A stretch of 64,000 nt of DNA from Streptomyces fuscichromogenes. GTDB taxonomy: Bacteria > Actinomycetota > Actinomycetes > Streptomycetales > Streptomycetaceae. The position numbers and the translations under genes were made by a program. Location: contig NZ_BMML01000017.1 in the NCBI RefSeq assembly GCF_014645815.1, positions 62,001 through 126,000 on the forward strand. Direction: 5' to 3'. Numbering within the stretch: the first letter of the stretch is position 1; each line of letters opens with the position of its first letter. Below, one piece after another: positions 50,947 to 59,305 of this stretch. The notes below the pieces were generated by a model. The model searched no databases, was not told the DNA's origin, and was given only the letters and a program-made list of their open reading frames with translations.

Positions 50947-52668
50947 GTGGCAGCTCTGGAGCCGGGCGATCCGCGCTCCGTCGGGGAGTACCAGCTGCTG
51001 AGGCGGCTCGGCGCGGGCGGGATGGGCCGGGTCTACCTGGGGCGCTCGCCGGGTGGCCGGGCCGTCGCGGTCAAGGTCGTGCACGCCGAACTGGTCGCGG
51101 GACACCCGGAGTTCCGGTCCCGTTTCCGGCGTGAGGTGGCGGCCGCGCGCAAGGTCAGCGGTGCGTTCACGGCACCGGTCGTGGACGCCGACCCGGACGC
51201 CCCGCTGCCGTGGCTGGTCACCAGCTACATCGCCGGACCCTCGTTGCAGGAGGCGGTGGCCGAGCGGGGGCCGCTGCCCGCCGCGGACGTGCTCGCGCTC
51301 GCCGCCGGGCTGGCCGAGGCGCTCACCTCCGTCCACGCGGCCGGGCTGGTGCACCGGGACCTCAAGCCGTCGAACGTGCTGCTCGCCGAGGACGGGCCGC
51401 GGGTCATCGACTTCGGCATCGCCCGCAGCGTCGAGTCGGTCACCATCACGCGGGCCGGGCTGATGGTCGGCTCGCCCGGGTTCATGTCGCCGGAACAGGT
51501 GGCGGGCGGGGAGGTGACCGGCGCGAGCGACGTGTTCGCACTGGGCGCGGTCCTCATGTTCGCGGCCACCGGCGGCAACCCCTTCGGCGCCGGACCGACC
51601 CCCGCCCTGCTCTACCGGGTCGTGCACGACGAACCCGACCTCAGCGCCGTCACCGACCCGGCCCTCGCCGGCCTCATCGCCGACTGCCTGGCCAAGGACC
51701 CGGACCACCGGCCCACCCCGCGCGAGATCCTGACCCGGATCGCCCCCGCCGCCGACACCACCGCCCTTCTCGCCCGGCCGGCCGCGGACCCCCGGACCGG
51801 CCTGGCGGAGCCCCGGACCGGCCTCGCGAACCACGCGCCCGCCCCCGTGCCCGCGCCCGCCGCCACCCGCCCGGTCACCCGGCTGGACCACCCGGCACCG
51901 GCGCCGGAGAAGGCGCCGCCGGAAGGTGTGCGCCGCCGCACGCTGCTCGTCTCCGGGGGAGTCCTCGCGGTCGCCGCGCTCGGGGCCGTACCGGTCGCGC
52001 ACCTCCTTGGCCGGGCCGGGAACAAGAACGCGGTGCGGCGCACCACCGGCGCCGTCTCCGTGCCCTCCCCGCTCGCCGCCTGGCCGCTGGAGGAGACCTC
52101 CGGCACGGTCGCCGCCGACGACACGGGCCGTTACGACGCCGTCGCGACCGCGGTCGGCTGGGGCCGGGGCAAGGACGGCTCCGCCCTGTTCGACGGCGTC
52201 TCCAGCCAGGTCGTGACGCGCGGGCAGGTGCTGCGCACCGGCAGGGGCCGCAGCTTCACCGTCTCGGCGTGGGTGTGCCTGAACGGCAGACCGGCGTCCT
52301 TCGCCACCGCCGTCGCCCAGGACGCGGGGGACGCCAGCGGCTTCTACCTCCAGTACTCGCCCGCCGAGAACCGCTGGGCCTTCGCCCGCCCCGGTCTGCG
52401 CGCCCTGTCCTACAGCGTCCCCGAGCCCGGGGCCTGGACCCACCTCGTCGGCGTCTACGAGGGGCCGCGCAACCAGCTCCTGCTGTACGTCGGCGGCACC
52501 CAGGAGGCCGGCATCAACGACACCGGCCCCGTCGCGGCCGACGGCCCCCTGACCATCGGCCGCGCCACCGGCCCCGCCGGTCCCACCGACTGGTTCCCCG
52601 GCTCGATCAAGCAGGCCCAGGTGTTCCAGCGGGCGCTGACGGCGACCCAGGTGAAGGCGCTGTTCTAG
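50947..52668 (+). CDS. Membrane Ser/Thr protein kinase with an external LamG domain
   Basis: A 573-residue PknB-type kinase. The Gly loop is LGAGGMGRVYLG, the ATP-binding Lys is Lys43, the catalytic loop LVHRDLKPSNVLL (Asp138), and the DFG Asp155. Residues 275-330 are a Pro/Ala linker, one transmembrane helix spans 332-353, and a concanavalin/LamG-3-like domain covers about 380-573 (WPLEETSGTVAADDTGRYDA, FTVSAWVCLNG, DWFPGSIKQAQVFQRAL). The external domain could sense carbohydrate or wall material in place of PASTA repeats. The GTG at 50947 has GGGAGGG upstream. Confidence 0.9.
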   Translation: MAALEPGDPRSVGEYQLLRRLGAGGMGRVYLGRSPGGRAVAVKVVHAELVAGHPEFRSRFRREVAAARKVSGAFTAPVVDADPDAPLPWLVTSYIAGPSLQEAVAERGPLPAADVLALAAGLAEALTSVHAAGLVHRDLKPSNVLLAEDGPRVIDFGIARSVESVTITRAGLMVGSPGFMSPEQVAGGEVTGASDVFALGAVLMFAATGGNPFGAGPTPALLYRVVHDEPDLSAVTDPALAGLIADCLAKDPDHRPTPREILTRIAPAADTTALLARPAADPRTGLAEPRTGLANHAPAPVPAPAATRPVTRLDHPAPAPEKAPPEGVRRRTLLVSGGVLAVAALGAVPVAHLLGRAGNKNAVRRTTGAVSVPSPLAAWPLEETSGTVAADDTGRYDAVATAVGWGRGKDGSALFDGVSSQVVTRGQVLRTGRGRSFTVSAWVCLNGRPASFATAVAQDAGDASGFYLQYSPAENRWAFARPGLRALSYSVPEPGAWTHLVGVYEGPRNQLLLYVGGTQEAGINDTGPVAADGPLTIGRATGPAGPTDWFPGSIKQAQVFQRALTATQVKALF

Positions 52669-52688
52669 CGGTGCGCGCCGCCAGCCGG

Positions 52689-52955
52689 TCAGTCGGTGCG
52701 TGGATCCTCCGGCTTCAGGGACTTCAGGAACTCCGGGTTGTCGTCCGGTGCGACCCACCGCTCGCGCGGCTGCCGGGTCCGGCCCGCGATCAGCCAGGCC
52801 ACCGGGCCGACCAGGACCTCGCCGAAGAGCAGGATGACGAACACCCACGCCAGCTTCGGCAGGGCGCGGACCTCGTCCTCGGGGGTGTTCAGGCAGTCCA
52901 CGAAGGCGTAGATCCACAGCGCGAGGACCAGCAAGTACGGCAGATACCTGAGCAT
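52689..52955 (-). CDS. PLDc_N-type small membrane protein
   Basis: An 88-residue protein with two helices (YLPYLLVLALWIYAFVDCL and AWVFVILLFGEVLVGPVAWL) and a polar C-terminus with RTRQPRERWVAPDDNPEFL. This is the phospholipase-D N-terminal-like domain found alone in many actinobacteria. Function unknown. It converges with the kinase gene. Confidence 0.85.
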   Translation of the reverse strand: MLRYLPYLLVLALWIYAFVDCLNTPEDEVRALPKLAWVFVILLFGEVLVGPVAWLIAGRTRQPRERWVAPDDNPEFLKSLKPEDPRTD

Positions 52956-53041
52956 GGCGGCCAGAGTAGCGGGTGGGTGCGGACACCCATCGGCGGCCGG
53001 GCGGCATCATGGCTCTCCGCGCGGGGGGAGGGAGATCGGCG

Positions 53042-53545
53042 GTGGTCGTGGGTGTGAGCGGCCGGCCTCGCGGCAGGCGGACGGCGGCCGCGCTGGCCGT
53101 GGCGGGACTGCTGGCCGGTGCCGGGCTGGTGGCCGGGGAACTGGACTCGCCGGTGTTCGGGCTGGCGCAGGGGCCGTTCGCGGAGGATCCGGGGTGCGGC
53201 CGGCTGGCCGGCCGGTACCCCGACCGGCTCGCGGGCGCCACGCGGGACAGGGTCACCTTCGCCGGGCTCGCGGTCTGGGGGCACGGGACGGTGGAACTGC
53301 GCTGCGGAGTGAACCCGCCGGGACCGACCACGGACGCCTGCGTCAGCGTGGACGGTGTCGACTGGGTGTGGCGCGGGACGGCGGAGGACGGCCGCAGGAA
53401 ACTGGTCACCTATGGCCGCAGTCCCGCCGTGGAGATCTCGGTCTCCGGCCCCGCGGCGGGTGTGGACACGGTGCTGGTGGACCTGAGCCGCCTGGTGGCG
53501 CCGATCCCGGAAGGCGCCAGGTGCCTTGCCGCAGCGCCGCATTAG
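53042..53545 (+). CDS. DUF3515-family secreted or anchored protein
   Basis: A 167-residue protein. A basic start and one hydrophobic helix (AAALAVAGLLAGAGLVAG) precede a domain with GCGRLAGRYPDRLAG, VELRCGVNPPGPTTDACVSV and DWVWRGTAEDG, ending LSRLVAPIPEGARC, as in DUF3515. Paired Cys suggest an extracellular disulfide fold. Function unknown. The GTG at 53042 has GGAGGGAG about eight bases upstream; the ATG at 53009 is an alternative. Confidence 0.78.
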   Translation: MVVGVSGRPRGRRTAAALAVAGLLAGAGLVAGELDSPVFGLAQGPFAEDPGCGRLAGRYPDRLAGATRDRVTFAGLAVWGHGTVELRCGVNPPGPTTDACVSVDGVDWVWRGTAEDGRRKLVTYGRSPAVEISVSGPAAGVDTVLVDLSRLVAPIPEGARCLAAAPH

Positions 53546-53623
53546 GGGCGCGGGGAACTGCGCGACGAGCCACGAACCGCCGGCAGCCGCCGTCGCCCGG
53601 AACCACCCCGCCCCTCGGGCGCG
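53546..53623. repeat. Copy of the dispersed hairpin repeat between convergent genes
   Basis: AGGGGCGCGGGGAACTGCGC followed by GACGAGCCACGAACC is nearly identical to the right arm of the hairpin at 59378-59435 and to the reverse of 4139-4200. A CCCCGCCCCT downstream can pair with its start, so it may serve as a terminator for both neighbours. Confidence 0.7.
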
Positions 53624-54172
53624 CTACTCCGCCAGCAGCGGGCGGGTCACGGCGCGGACCTCGGCCTCCGTCAGGGCGCTCAGGTACTTCGCCGCGATCC
53701 TCCCGTCCCGGTCGATGAAGAGGGTGAACGGCAGCGCCTGCGGCAGGTACCCCTTCGGCAGCCGGACGAGCTCGCGGCTGCCGGGGTCGTGCAGGCTCGG
53801 GTAGGACAGGGCGTGCTGCTCCTGGAACGCGCGCCCGTTGTCCCGCCGCGCGTCCGTGTCCACCCCGAGCACCTGGACCCCCTCGGCCGCCAGGTCCCGC
53901 TGCGCCCTGGACAGTTCGGGCGCCTCGGCACGGCAGGGCCCGCACCAGGACGCCCAGACGTTCAGGACGACGACCTTGCCCCGGTAGCCGGCCAGGCTGA
54001 CCGCCCTGCCGTCCAGACCGCTGCCGCTGAGGTCGGGCGCCGCCTTCCGGTCGGCGGCCGGCACCCGGGTCAGCGGGGAGACGGGCGACGCGCCGGCCTC
54101 CCGCGCCGGCGCGCAGGCCACGGCGAGCAGGAACAGGGGAACGAGCAGCGGTAACCGGCGATGACGTCTCAC
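53624..54172 (-). CDS. TlpA/ResA-like thioredoxin lipoprotein
   Basis: A 182-residue exported thioredoxin-fold protein. The basic VRRHRR start, hydrophobic stretch and AVAC (Cys20) make a lipoprotein signal. The active site is WASWCGPCRAEAP (Cys77/Cys80), and FTLFIDRDGRIAAKYLS follows the cis-Pro (ALPF). It resembles the other ResA-like protein of this window, so there are two. Codon 7 (54152-54154) is TTA, a possible bldA target. It is divergent from mqnL with a 63-bp gap. No ribosome site is visible. Confidence 0.85.
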   Translation of the reverse strand: MRRHRRLPLLVPLFLLAVACAPAREAGASPVSPLTRVPAADRKAAPDLSGSGLDGRAVSLAGYRGKVVVLNVWASWCGPCRAEAPELSRAQRDLAAEGVQVLGVDTDARRDNGRAFQEQHALSYPSLHDPGSRELVRLPKGYLPQALPFTLFIDRDGRIAAKYLSALTEAEVRAVTRPLLAE

Positions 54173-54235
54173 GGCCGACGAGTATGCAGGGGGCGGTGAC
54201 CGGGCCCCGACCCCGGGTGGCCGATACTGGGGCAC

Positions 54236-55693
54236 ATGGCTTACGACGATCTTCGCTCCCTGCTCCGGGCACTGGAGCGCGAGGGAGACCTCAAGCGTGT
54301 GAAGGCCGAGGTCGACCCGTATCTGGAGGTCGGGGAGATCGTCGACCGGGTGCAGAAGGCCGGCGGACCGGCGCTGCTCTTCGAGAACGTGAAGGGGTCG
54401 GACATGCCCCTCGCGATGAACGTGTTCGGCACCGACCGGCGGCTGCTGAAGGCCCTGGACCTGAAGTCGTACGGCGAGATCTCCGAGAGGATCGGCGGGC
54501 TGCTGCGCCCCGAGCTGCCGCACGGCTTCGTCGGGGTGCGCGAGGCGTTCGGGAAGCTCGGCGCGATGACGCACGTGCCGCCGAAGAAGGTGAAGCCCGG
54601 GGACGCCCCGGTCCAGGAGACCGTCCTGACCGGCGACGACGTCGACCTCGACCGGCTCCCGGCCCTCTTCACCTGGCCGCAGGACGGCGGCTCCTTCTTC
54701 AACCTGGGGCTGACCCACACCAAGGACCCGGAGACCGGCATCCGGAACCTGGGCCTCTACCGGCTCCAGCGCCACGACAAGCGCACCATCGGCATGCACT
54801 GGCAGATCCACAAGGACAGCCGCAACCACTACCAGGTGGCGGCACGGAAGGGAGAGCGGCTCCCGGTCGCGATCGCCTTCGGCTGTCCGCCCGCCGTCAC
54901 CTACGCCTCCACCGCCCCGCTCCCCGGTGACATCGACGAGTACCTGTTCGCCGGGTTCATCGCGGGCAAGCGGATCGAGATGGTCGACTGCAGGACCGTC
55001 CCGCTCCAGGTCCCGGCCAACGCCGAGGTCGTCCTGGAGGGCTGGCTGGAACCGGGCGAGATGCTGCCCGAGGGACCGTTCGGCGACCACACCGGCTTCT
55101 ACACCCCGCAGGAGCCCTTCCCGGCGCTGACCATCGACTGCGTGACGATGCGCAAGCGCCCGCTGCTCCAGTCGATCGTCGTCGGCCGCCCTCCGACGGA
55201 GGACGGCCCCCTCGGCCGCGCCACCGAACGCTTCTTCCTGCCCCTTCTGAAGATCATCGTCCCGGACATCGTGGACTACCACCTCCCCGAGGCCGGCGGC
55301 TTCCACAACTGCGCGATCGTCTCGATCGACAAGAAGTACCCGAAGCACGCGCAGAAGGTCATGCACGCCGTCTGGGGCGCGCACATGATGTCCCTGACCA
55401 AGCTGATCGTGGTCGTCGACTCCGACTGCGACGTCCACGACCTGCACGAGGTCGCCTGGCGGGCCCTCGGCAACACCGACTACGCCCGTGACCTCAGCAT
55501 CGTGGAAGGCCCCGTCGACCACCTCGACCACGCCTCCTACCAGCAGTTCTGGGGCGGCAAGGCGGGCATCGACGCGACGAGGAAGTGGCCCGAGGAGGGC
55601 TACACCAGGGACGGGGGCTGGCCGGAGATGGTCCTGTCGGACCCGGACACGGCCGAACGGGTGACGCGGCGATGGAAGGAATACGGACTGTGA
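54236..55693 (+). CDS. mqnL: UbiD-family decarboxylase of the futalosine menaquinone pathway
   Basis: A 485-residue prFMN-dependent decarboxylase. MAYDDLRSLLRALEREGDLK, LGLYRLQRHDKRTIGMHWQI and EGPFGDHTGFYTPQEPFPAL contain the conserved UbiD substrate and cofactor segments; the last holds the Glu/Asp-rich active-site text. It would remove the carboxyl group of prenylated 1,4-dihydroxy-6-naphthoate, using prenyl-FMN made by MqnM. Assignment as MqnL rests on the mqnP/mqnM/mqnE neighbours. The gene ends in RRWKEYGL, and this end is partly duplicated 100 bp on. Confidence 0.92.
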   Translation: MAYDDLRSLLRALEREGDLKRVKAEVDPYLEVGEIVDRVQKAGGPALLFENVKGSDMPLAMNVFGTDRRLLKALDLKSYGEISERIGGLLRPELPHGFVGVREAFGKLGAMTHVPPKKVKPGDAPVQETVLTGDDVDLDRLPALFTWPQDGGSFFNLGLTHTKDPETGIRNLGLYRLQRHDKRTIGMHWQIHKDSRNHYQVAARKGERLPVAIAFGCPPAVTYASTAPLPGDIDEYLFAGFIAGKRIEMVDCRTVPLQVPANAEVVLEGWLEPGEMLPEGPFGDHTGFYTPQEPFPALTIDCVTMRKRPLLQSIVVGRPPTEDGPLGRATERFFLPLLKIIVPDIVDYHLPEAGGFHNCAIVSIDKKYPKHAQKVMHAVWGAHMMSLTKLIVVVDSDCDVHDLHEVAWRALGNTDYARDLSIVEGPVDHLDHASYQQFWGGKAGIDATRKWPEEGYTRDGGWPEMVLSDPDTAERVTRRWKEYGL

Positions 55694-55790
55694 AGGCCAC
55701 GGCGATGATGGTGCGCGGCAGCGCGGCGGCGGGGCTTCTCCGCCGCGGCGGAGGTGGTCCGGTCGATCGCCGGTGGACGGAGTTCGGCCT
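55694..55790 (+). repeat. 97-bp insert with a duplicated gene end before mqnP
   Basis: The end of mqnL (RRWKEYGL, TGA) reappears as RRWTEFGL, TGA right at the mqnP start: 21 of about 27 bases match at an offset of 101. The bases between include GC-rich inverted words (GCGGCGG with CCGCCGC). Without the insert, mqnL and mqnP would overlap as GTGA, like most gene pairs in this window. Confidence 0.6.
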
Positions 55791-56693
55791 GTGAGCGCCT
55801 CCGCCGCCGCGGTGCCCCGGCCCGGGAGGGCCCGCGCCTTCCTGCGCCTGGTGATGATCGAGCACTCGGTGTTCGCGCTGCCCTTCGCGTACATCGCCGC
55901 GCTGAGCGCGATGTTCGAGCTGGACCGGAACATCCACTGGGGCCGGCTGCTCCTCGTCACGATCTGCATGGTGGGCCTGCGCACCTTCGCCATGGCCGTG
56001 AACCGGATCATCGACCGCGAGATCGACGCCCGCAACCCGCGCACCGCCCAGCGCGAGCTGGTCACCGGTGCGATGAGCGTGAAGCACGCCTGGACCGGCG
56101 CGCTGATCGCGGTGGCGGTCTTCCTGGGCTCGGCGGCCCTGCTGAACCCGCTGTGCCTGGCACTCGCCCCCATCGCCGTGATCCCGATGGTGGTCTACCC
56201 CTACGGCAAGCGGTTCACGAACTTCCCCCAGGCCATCCTCGGCCTCGCCCAGGCCATGGGCCCGATCGGCGGCTGGCTGGCGGTCACCGGCGAGTGGTCC
56301 TGGGACGCGGTGATCCTCGGCCTCGCCGTCGGCATCTGGATCGGCGGCTTCGACCTGATCTACGCCTGCCAGGACGTCGAGACCGACCGCGAGATCGGTG
56401 TCATGTCGGTCCCGGCCCGCTTCGGCATCCCGGCGGCGGTCTGGGGCGCCCGGGTCTGCCACACGCTGACCACGGCCCTGTTCGTCTGGTACGCGCTCGC
56501 CACCGACGCCGGCGCGTTCTTCTGGCTGGGGCTGGTGATCGTGGCGGGCGCCTTCGTGTACGAGCACAACATCGTCCGCCCCCACGACCTGTCCCGGCTC
56601 AACCGCGCGTTCTTCTCCACGAACGGTTTCATCGGCATCAGCCTCTTCGTCTGCGCCCTGATCGACCTGCTGATGCGAGGGCTCTCGGTATAG
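55791..56693 (+). CDS. mqnP: UbiA-family prenyltransferase of the futalosine menaquinone pathway
   Basis: A 300-residue integral membrane enzyme. The two Asp-rich motifs are NRIIDREIDARNPRT and DVETDREIG, which bind prenyl diphosphate through Mg2+, among eight or nine helices. MqnP attaches the polyprenyl chain to 1,4-dihydroxy-6-naphthoate before decarboxylation. The GTG at 55791 lies in the duplicated junction; a GTG at 55773 is in frame but less likely. Confidence 0.93.
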   Translation: MSASAAAVPRPGRARAFLRLVMIEHSVFALPFAYIAALSAMFELDRNIHWGRLLLVTICMVGLRTFAMAVNRIIDREIDARNPRTAQRELVTGAMSVKHAWTGALIAVAVFLGSAALLNPLCLALAPIAVIPMVVYPYGKRFTNFPQAILGLAQAMGPIGGWLAVTGEWSWDAVILGLAVGIWIGGFDLIYACQDVETDREIGVMSVPARFGIPAAVWGARVCHTLTTALFVWYALATDAGAFFWLGLVIVAGAFVYEHNIVRPHDLSRLNRAFFSTNGFIGISLFVCALIDLLMRGLSV

Positions 56694-56754
56694 CCCCTTC
56701 GAGTGGCGGCGATCGGACGGCCGGTCGCGGGGTCCTCGACGGGCCACGTTGTCC

Positions 56755-56843
56755 GAGGTCCCCGCCGCGGCGGGGATGATCCGAGGGCGATTCCCGTGAA
56801 TCCGTTCACGGTCAGGTGCTCCCCGCCTGCGCGGGGATCGTCC
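56755..56843 (+). CRISPR. Two-repeat, one-spacer CRISPR remnant of type I-E style
   Basis: Two 28-base units (56755-56782 and 56816-56843) flank a 33-base spacer, so the repeat-to-repeat distance is 61 bp, the usual type I-E unit. Both have the form TCCCCGCC...GCGGGGAT..TCC, with CCCC/GGGG palindromic arms, like streptomycete I-E repeats, and agree at 21 of 28 positions. No further repeat is found 61 bp on either side and no cas gene is in the window. The spacer lies at 56783-56815. A chance pair of hairpins cannot be excluded. Confidence 0.55.
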
Positions 56844-56861
56844 CCAGGCTGCGGCCCCGTC

Positions 56862-56896
56862 CTGAACACGATGGGGCGCGCCGGTACGCTCGTGGT
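56862..56896 (+). promoter_or_regulatory. Candidate leaderless promoter of mqnM
   Basis: CTGAAC at 56862-56867 and TACGCT at 56884-56889, 16 bp apart, resemble -35 and -10 boxes. The -10 ends seven bases before the GTG, so the transcript would start at or beside the codon, and no Shine-Dalgarno sequence is seen. Confidence 0.4.
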
Positions 56897-57565
56897 GTGA
56901 ACGCAGGAGAAACGCAGCGCGTGCCTTGGATCGTGGGGGTGTCCGGGGCGTCCGGAACGCCGTATGCCGCTGCGGTGCTGCGTGCCCTGCTGGACGCCGG
57001 GGAGAGCGTCGACCTGGTGGTCAGCCGGGCCTCGCGGCTCACCCTGCTGGACGAGACCGGGATCTCCTTCCGGGACGCGCACTGGACGGAGGACCTGGGG
57101 GAATGGCTCGGACGGGGGGCCGACGGCAAGCCGGGGACCTTCCGGACGGACCTCGCGCGGGTGCGGTACTGGAGCGCCGGGGACCTGGCCGCCGGGCCGT
57201 CCTCCGGGTCGTACCCGACGAAGGGCATGCTGATCGTGCCGGCGTCCACCGCCGCCGTCGCCGGGGTCGCCCTCGGCCTCTCCAAGGACCTGCTCCAGCG
57301 GGCGGCCAGTGTCACCCTGAAGGAGCGCCGGCCCCTCGTCGTCGCCGTCCGCGAGACCCCGCTGAACGGCCAGACCCTGCGCCACCTGGTCACCCTGGAC
57401 GACCTGGGGGCGGCCGTCGTCCCCACCTCACCCGCCTTCTACGCGGGCGCGACCCACATCCAGGACCTGGTGGACTTCGTCGCCGGGCGGGTGCTGGACG
57501 CGGCAGGCGTCGGGCACCGGCTCTACCGCCGCTGGGAAGGGGATCTCGGCGGCGCGAGCAAGTAG
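56897..57565 (+). CDS. mqnM: UbiX-family flavin prenyltransferase
   Basis: A 222-residue enzyme. WIVGVSGASGTPYAAAVLRA is the FMN-binding start, MLIVPASTAAVAGVALGLSK and LKERRPLVVAVRETPLNGQT the prenyl-phosphate and flavin segments. It makes prenylated FMN for MqnL. The GTG at 56897 is favoured because the upstream part of the frame is the CRISPR-like repeat. It carries an insert of about 20 residues (EWLGRGADGKPGTF) relative to short UbiX proteins. Confidence 0.92.
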   Translation: MNAGETQRVPWIVGVSGASGTPYAAAVLRALLDAGESVDLVVSRASRLTLLDETGISFRDAHWTEDLGEWLGRGADGKPGTFRTDLARVRYWSAGDLAAGPSSGSYPTKGMLIVPASTAAVAGVALGLSKDLLQRAASVTLKERRPLVVAVRETPLNGQTLRHLVTLDDLGAAVVPTSPAFYAGATHIQDLVDFVAGRVLDAAGVGHRLYRRWEGDLGGASK

Positions 57566-57623
57566 CACCACCCGCACCACCTCTCATCTACTTCGGGAAT
57601 CTTCACCGGAAGGCTTCGATCGC

Positions 57624-58079
57624 ATGGACGCCGTGGACAGGCAGCTCATCCAGGCCCTGAGGGAGAACGGCCGGGCCTCGTACGCTGAGCTGGGCCGTCT
57701 CGTCGGACTGTCGGGACCCAGCGTCACCGACCGCATCAACCGGCTGGAGGCGGCCGGGGTCATCACCGGCTATCGCGCCACCGTCGACGCGGCCTCGCTC
57801 GGCCTCGGCGTCATCGCCCTCATCGGCATCTCCCTCTCCGACGCGGCCGACCACGAGGACGTGGCCCAGCGGCTGCGGGACCTGCCGGAGATCGAGGACT
57901 GCTGGTTCATCGCCGGCGACGACTCCTTCATGCTCAAGGTGCGCTCCACCGACGTGGACGGCCTGGAGAAGACCATCCGGCGGCTGTCCGGGACGAAGGG
58001 CGTCTCCCGGACCCGTACCACGATCGTGCTGTCCACGAAGTGGGAGAACCGGGTCGGGGAACTGCCCGAAGAGGTCTAG
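57624..58079 (+). CDS. Lrp/AsnC-family transcriptional regulator
   Basis: A 151-residue regulator. The HTH MDAVDRQLIQALRENGRASY through GLSGPSVTDRINRLEAAGVI is followed by the RAM ligand domain (DLPEIEDCWFIAGDDSFMLK). Lying between mqnM and mqnE, it is placed to adjust menaquinone synthesis to an amino acid or aromatic signal, which is inference. It may share a transcript with mqnM (58-bp gap). Confidence 0.92.
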   Translation: MDAVDRQLIQALRENGRASYAELGRLVGLSGPSVTDRINRLEAAGVITGYRATVDAASLGLGVIALIGISLSDAADHEDVAQRLRDLPEIEDCWFIAGDDSFMLKVRSTDVDGLEKTIRRLSGTKGVSRTRTTIVLSTKWENRVGELPEEV

Positions 58080-58131
58080 CCGTACGGTGGGTGGTCGTGT
58101 CGTGGTCGTGGTCGTGAGGAAAGGTGTGGGC

Positions 58132-59295
58132 ATGGACGTCGGGCTCAAGCGTGAGCTGGAGGAGAAGGTCAGGGCCGGTGAGCGGCTGACCCGCGAGGAC
58201 GGCATCGCGCTGTACGAGTCGGACGACCTGGCGTGGCTCGGCGGCCTCGCCCACGAGGTGCGGACGCGGAAGAACGGCGACGTCGTCCACTTCAACGTCA
58301 ACCGCCACCTCAACATGACGAACGTGTGCACCGCGTCCTGCGCGTACTGCTCGTTCCAGCGCAAGCCGGGCGAGAAGGACGCGTACACGATGCGCATCGA
58401 GGAGGCGGTGAAGCTCGCCAGGGCGATGGAGGGCGAGAACCTCACCGAGCTCCACATCGTCAACGGCCTGCACCCGAACCTGCCGTGGCGCTACTACCCG
58501 CGGTCGCTGCGCGAGCTGAAGGCGGCCCTCCCGAACGTCTCCCTGAAGGCCTTCACGGCCACCGAGATCCACCACTTCGAGACCATCTCCGGCCTCTCGG
58601 CCTCCGAGATCCTCGACGAGCTGATCGACGCGGGCCTGGAGTCCCTGACCGGCGGTGGCGCGGAGATCTTCGACTGGGAGGTCCGCCGGCACATCGTGGA
58701 CCACCGCACGCACTGGGAGGACTGGTCCCGGATCCACCGCCTGGCACACGAGAAGGGCCTCAGGACGCCCTGCACGATGCTCTACGGCCACATCGAGGAA
58801 CCGCGGCACCGCGTCGACCACGTCCTGCGGCTGCGTGAACTCCAGGACGAGACGAACGGCTTCCAGGTCTTCATCCCGCTGCGCTACCAGCACGACTTCG
58901 TGGACATGAAGGACGGGAAGGTCAGGAACCGGCTCCAGGCCCGGACCCAGATGGCGACGGGCGCGGAGGCCCTCAAGACCTTCGCCGTCTCCCGTCTGCT
59001 CTTCGACAACGTCCCGCACGTGAAGGTCTTCTGGGTCATGCACGGCGTGCAGACCGCCCAGCTGGCCCTCCAGCACGGCGCCGACGACATGGACGGGTCG
59101 GTGGTCGAGTACAAGATCACCCACGACGCGGACAACTACGGCACGCCGAACAAGCTGACCCGCGAGGACCTCCTCGACCTCATCCGCGACGCGGGCTTCC
59201 GCCCGGTGGAACGGAACACGCGCTACGAGATCATCCGCGAGTACGACGGCCCGGACCCGGCCCGCAGGGAGTCGCCGCAGGCGATGCGGGTGTGA
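58132..59295 (+). CDS. mqnE: Aminofutalosine synthase (radical SAM)
   Basis: A 387-residue radical SAM enzyme that joins the chorismate-derived 3-enolpyruvyl benzoate to adenosine to give aminofutalosine. The cluster Cys are 66, 70 and 73 (NVCTASCAYCSFQRKPGEKD). ELHIVNGLHPNLPWRYYPRS, SLTGGGAEIFDWEVR and TMLYGHIEEPRHRVDHVLRL are MqnE/MqnC-type blocks. The ATG at 58132 has GGAAAGG upstream; the frame also opens at 58087. A long hairpin follows the stop. Confidence 0.95.
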   Translation: MDVGLKRELEEKVRAGERLTREDGIALYESDDLAWLGGLAHEVRTRKNGDVVHFNVNRHLNMTNVCTASCAYCSFQRKPGEKDAYTMRIEEAVKLARAMEGENLTELHIVNGLHPNLPWRYYPRSLRELKAALPNVSLKAFTATEIHHFETISGLSASEILDELIDAGLESLTGGGAEIFDWEVRRHIVDHRTHWEDWSRIHRLAHEKGLRTPCTMLYGHIEEPRHRVDHVLRLRELQDETNGFQVFIPLRYQHDFVDMKDGKVRNRLQARTQMATGAEALKTFAVSRLLFDNVPHVKVFWVMHGVQTAQLALQHGADDMDGSVVEYKITHDADNYGTPNKLTREDLLDLIRDAGFRPVERNTRYEIIREYDGPDPARRESPQAMRV

Positions 59296-59305
59296 GGGGG
59301 CCGAC

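Noticed and set aside
53009..53041. ATG at 53009 as the start of the DUF3515 gene
   Set aside because: It is in frame, but the purine-rich GGAGGGAG sits in its reading frame and fits the GTG at 53042 better.
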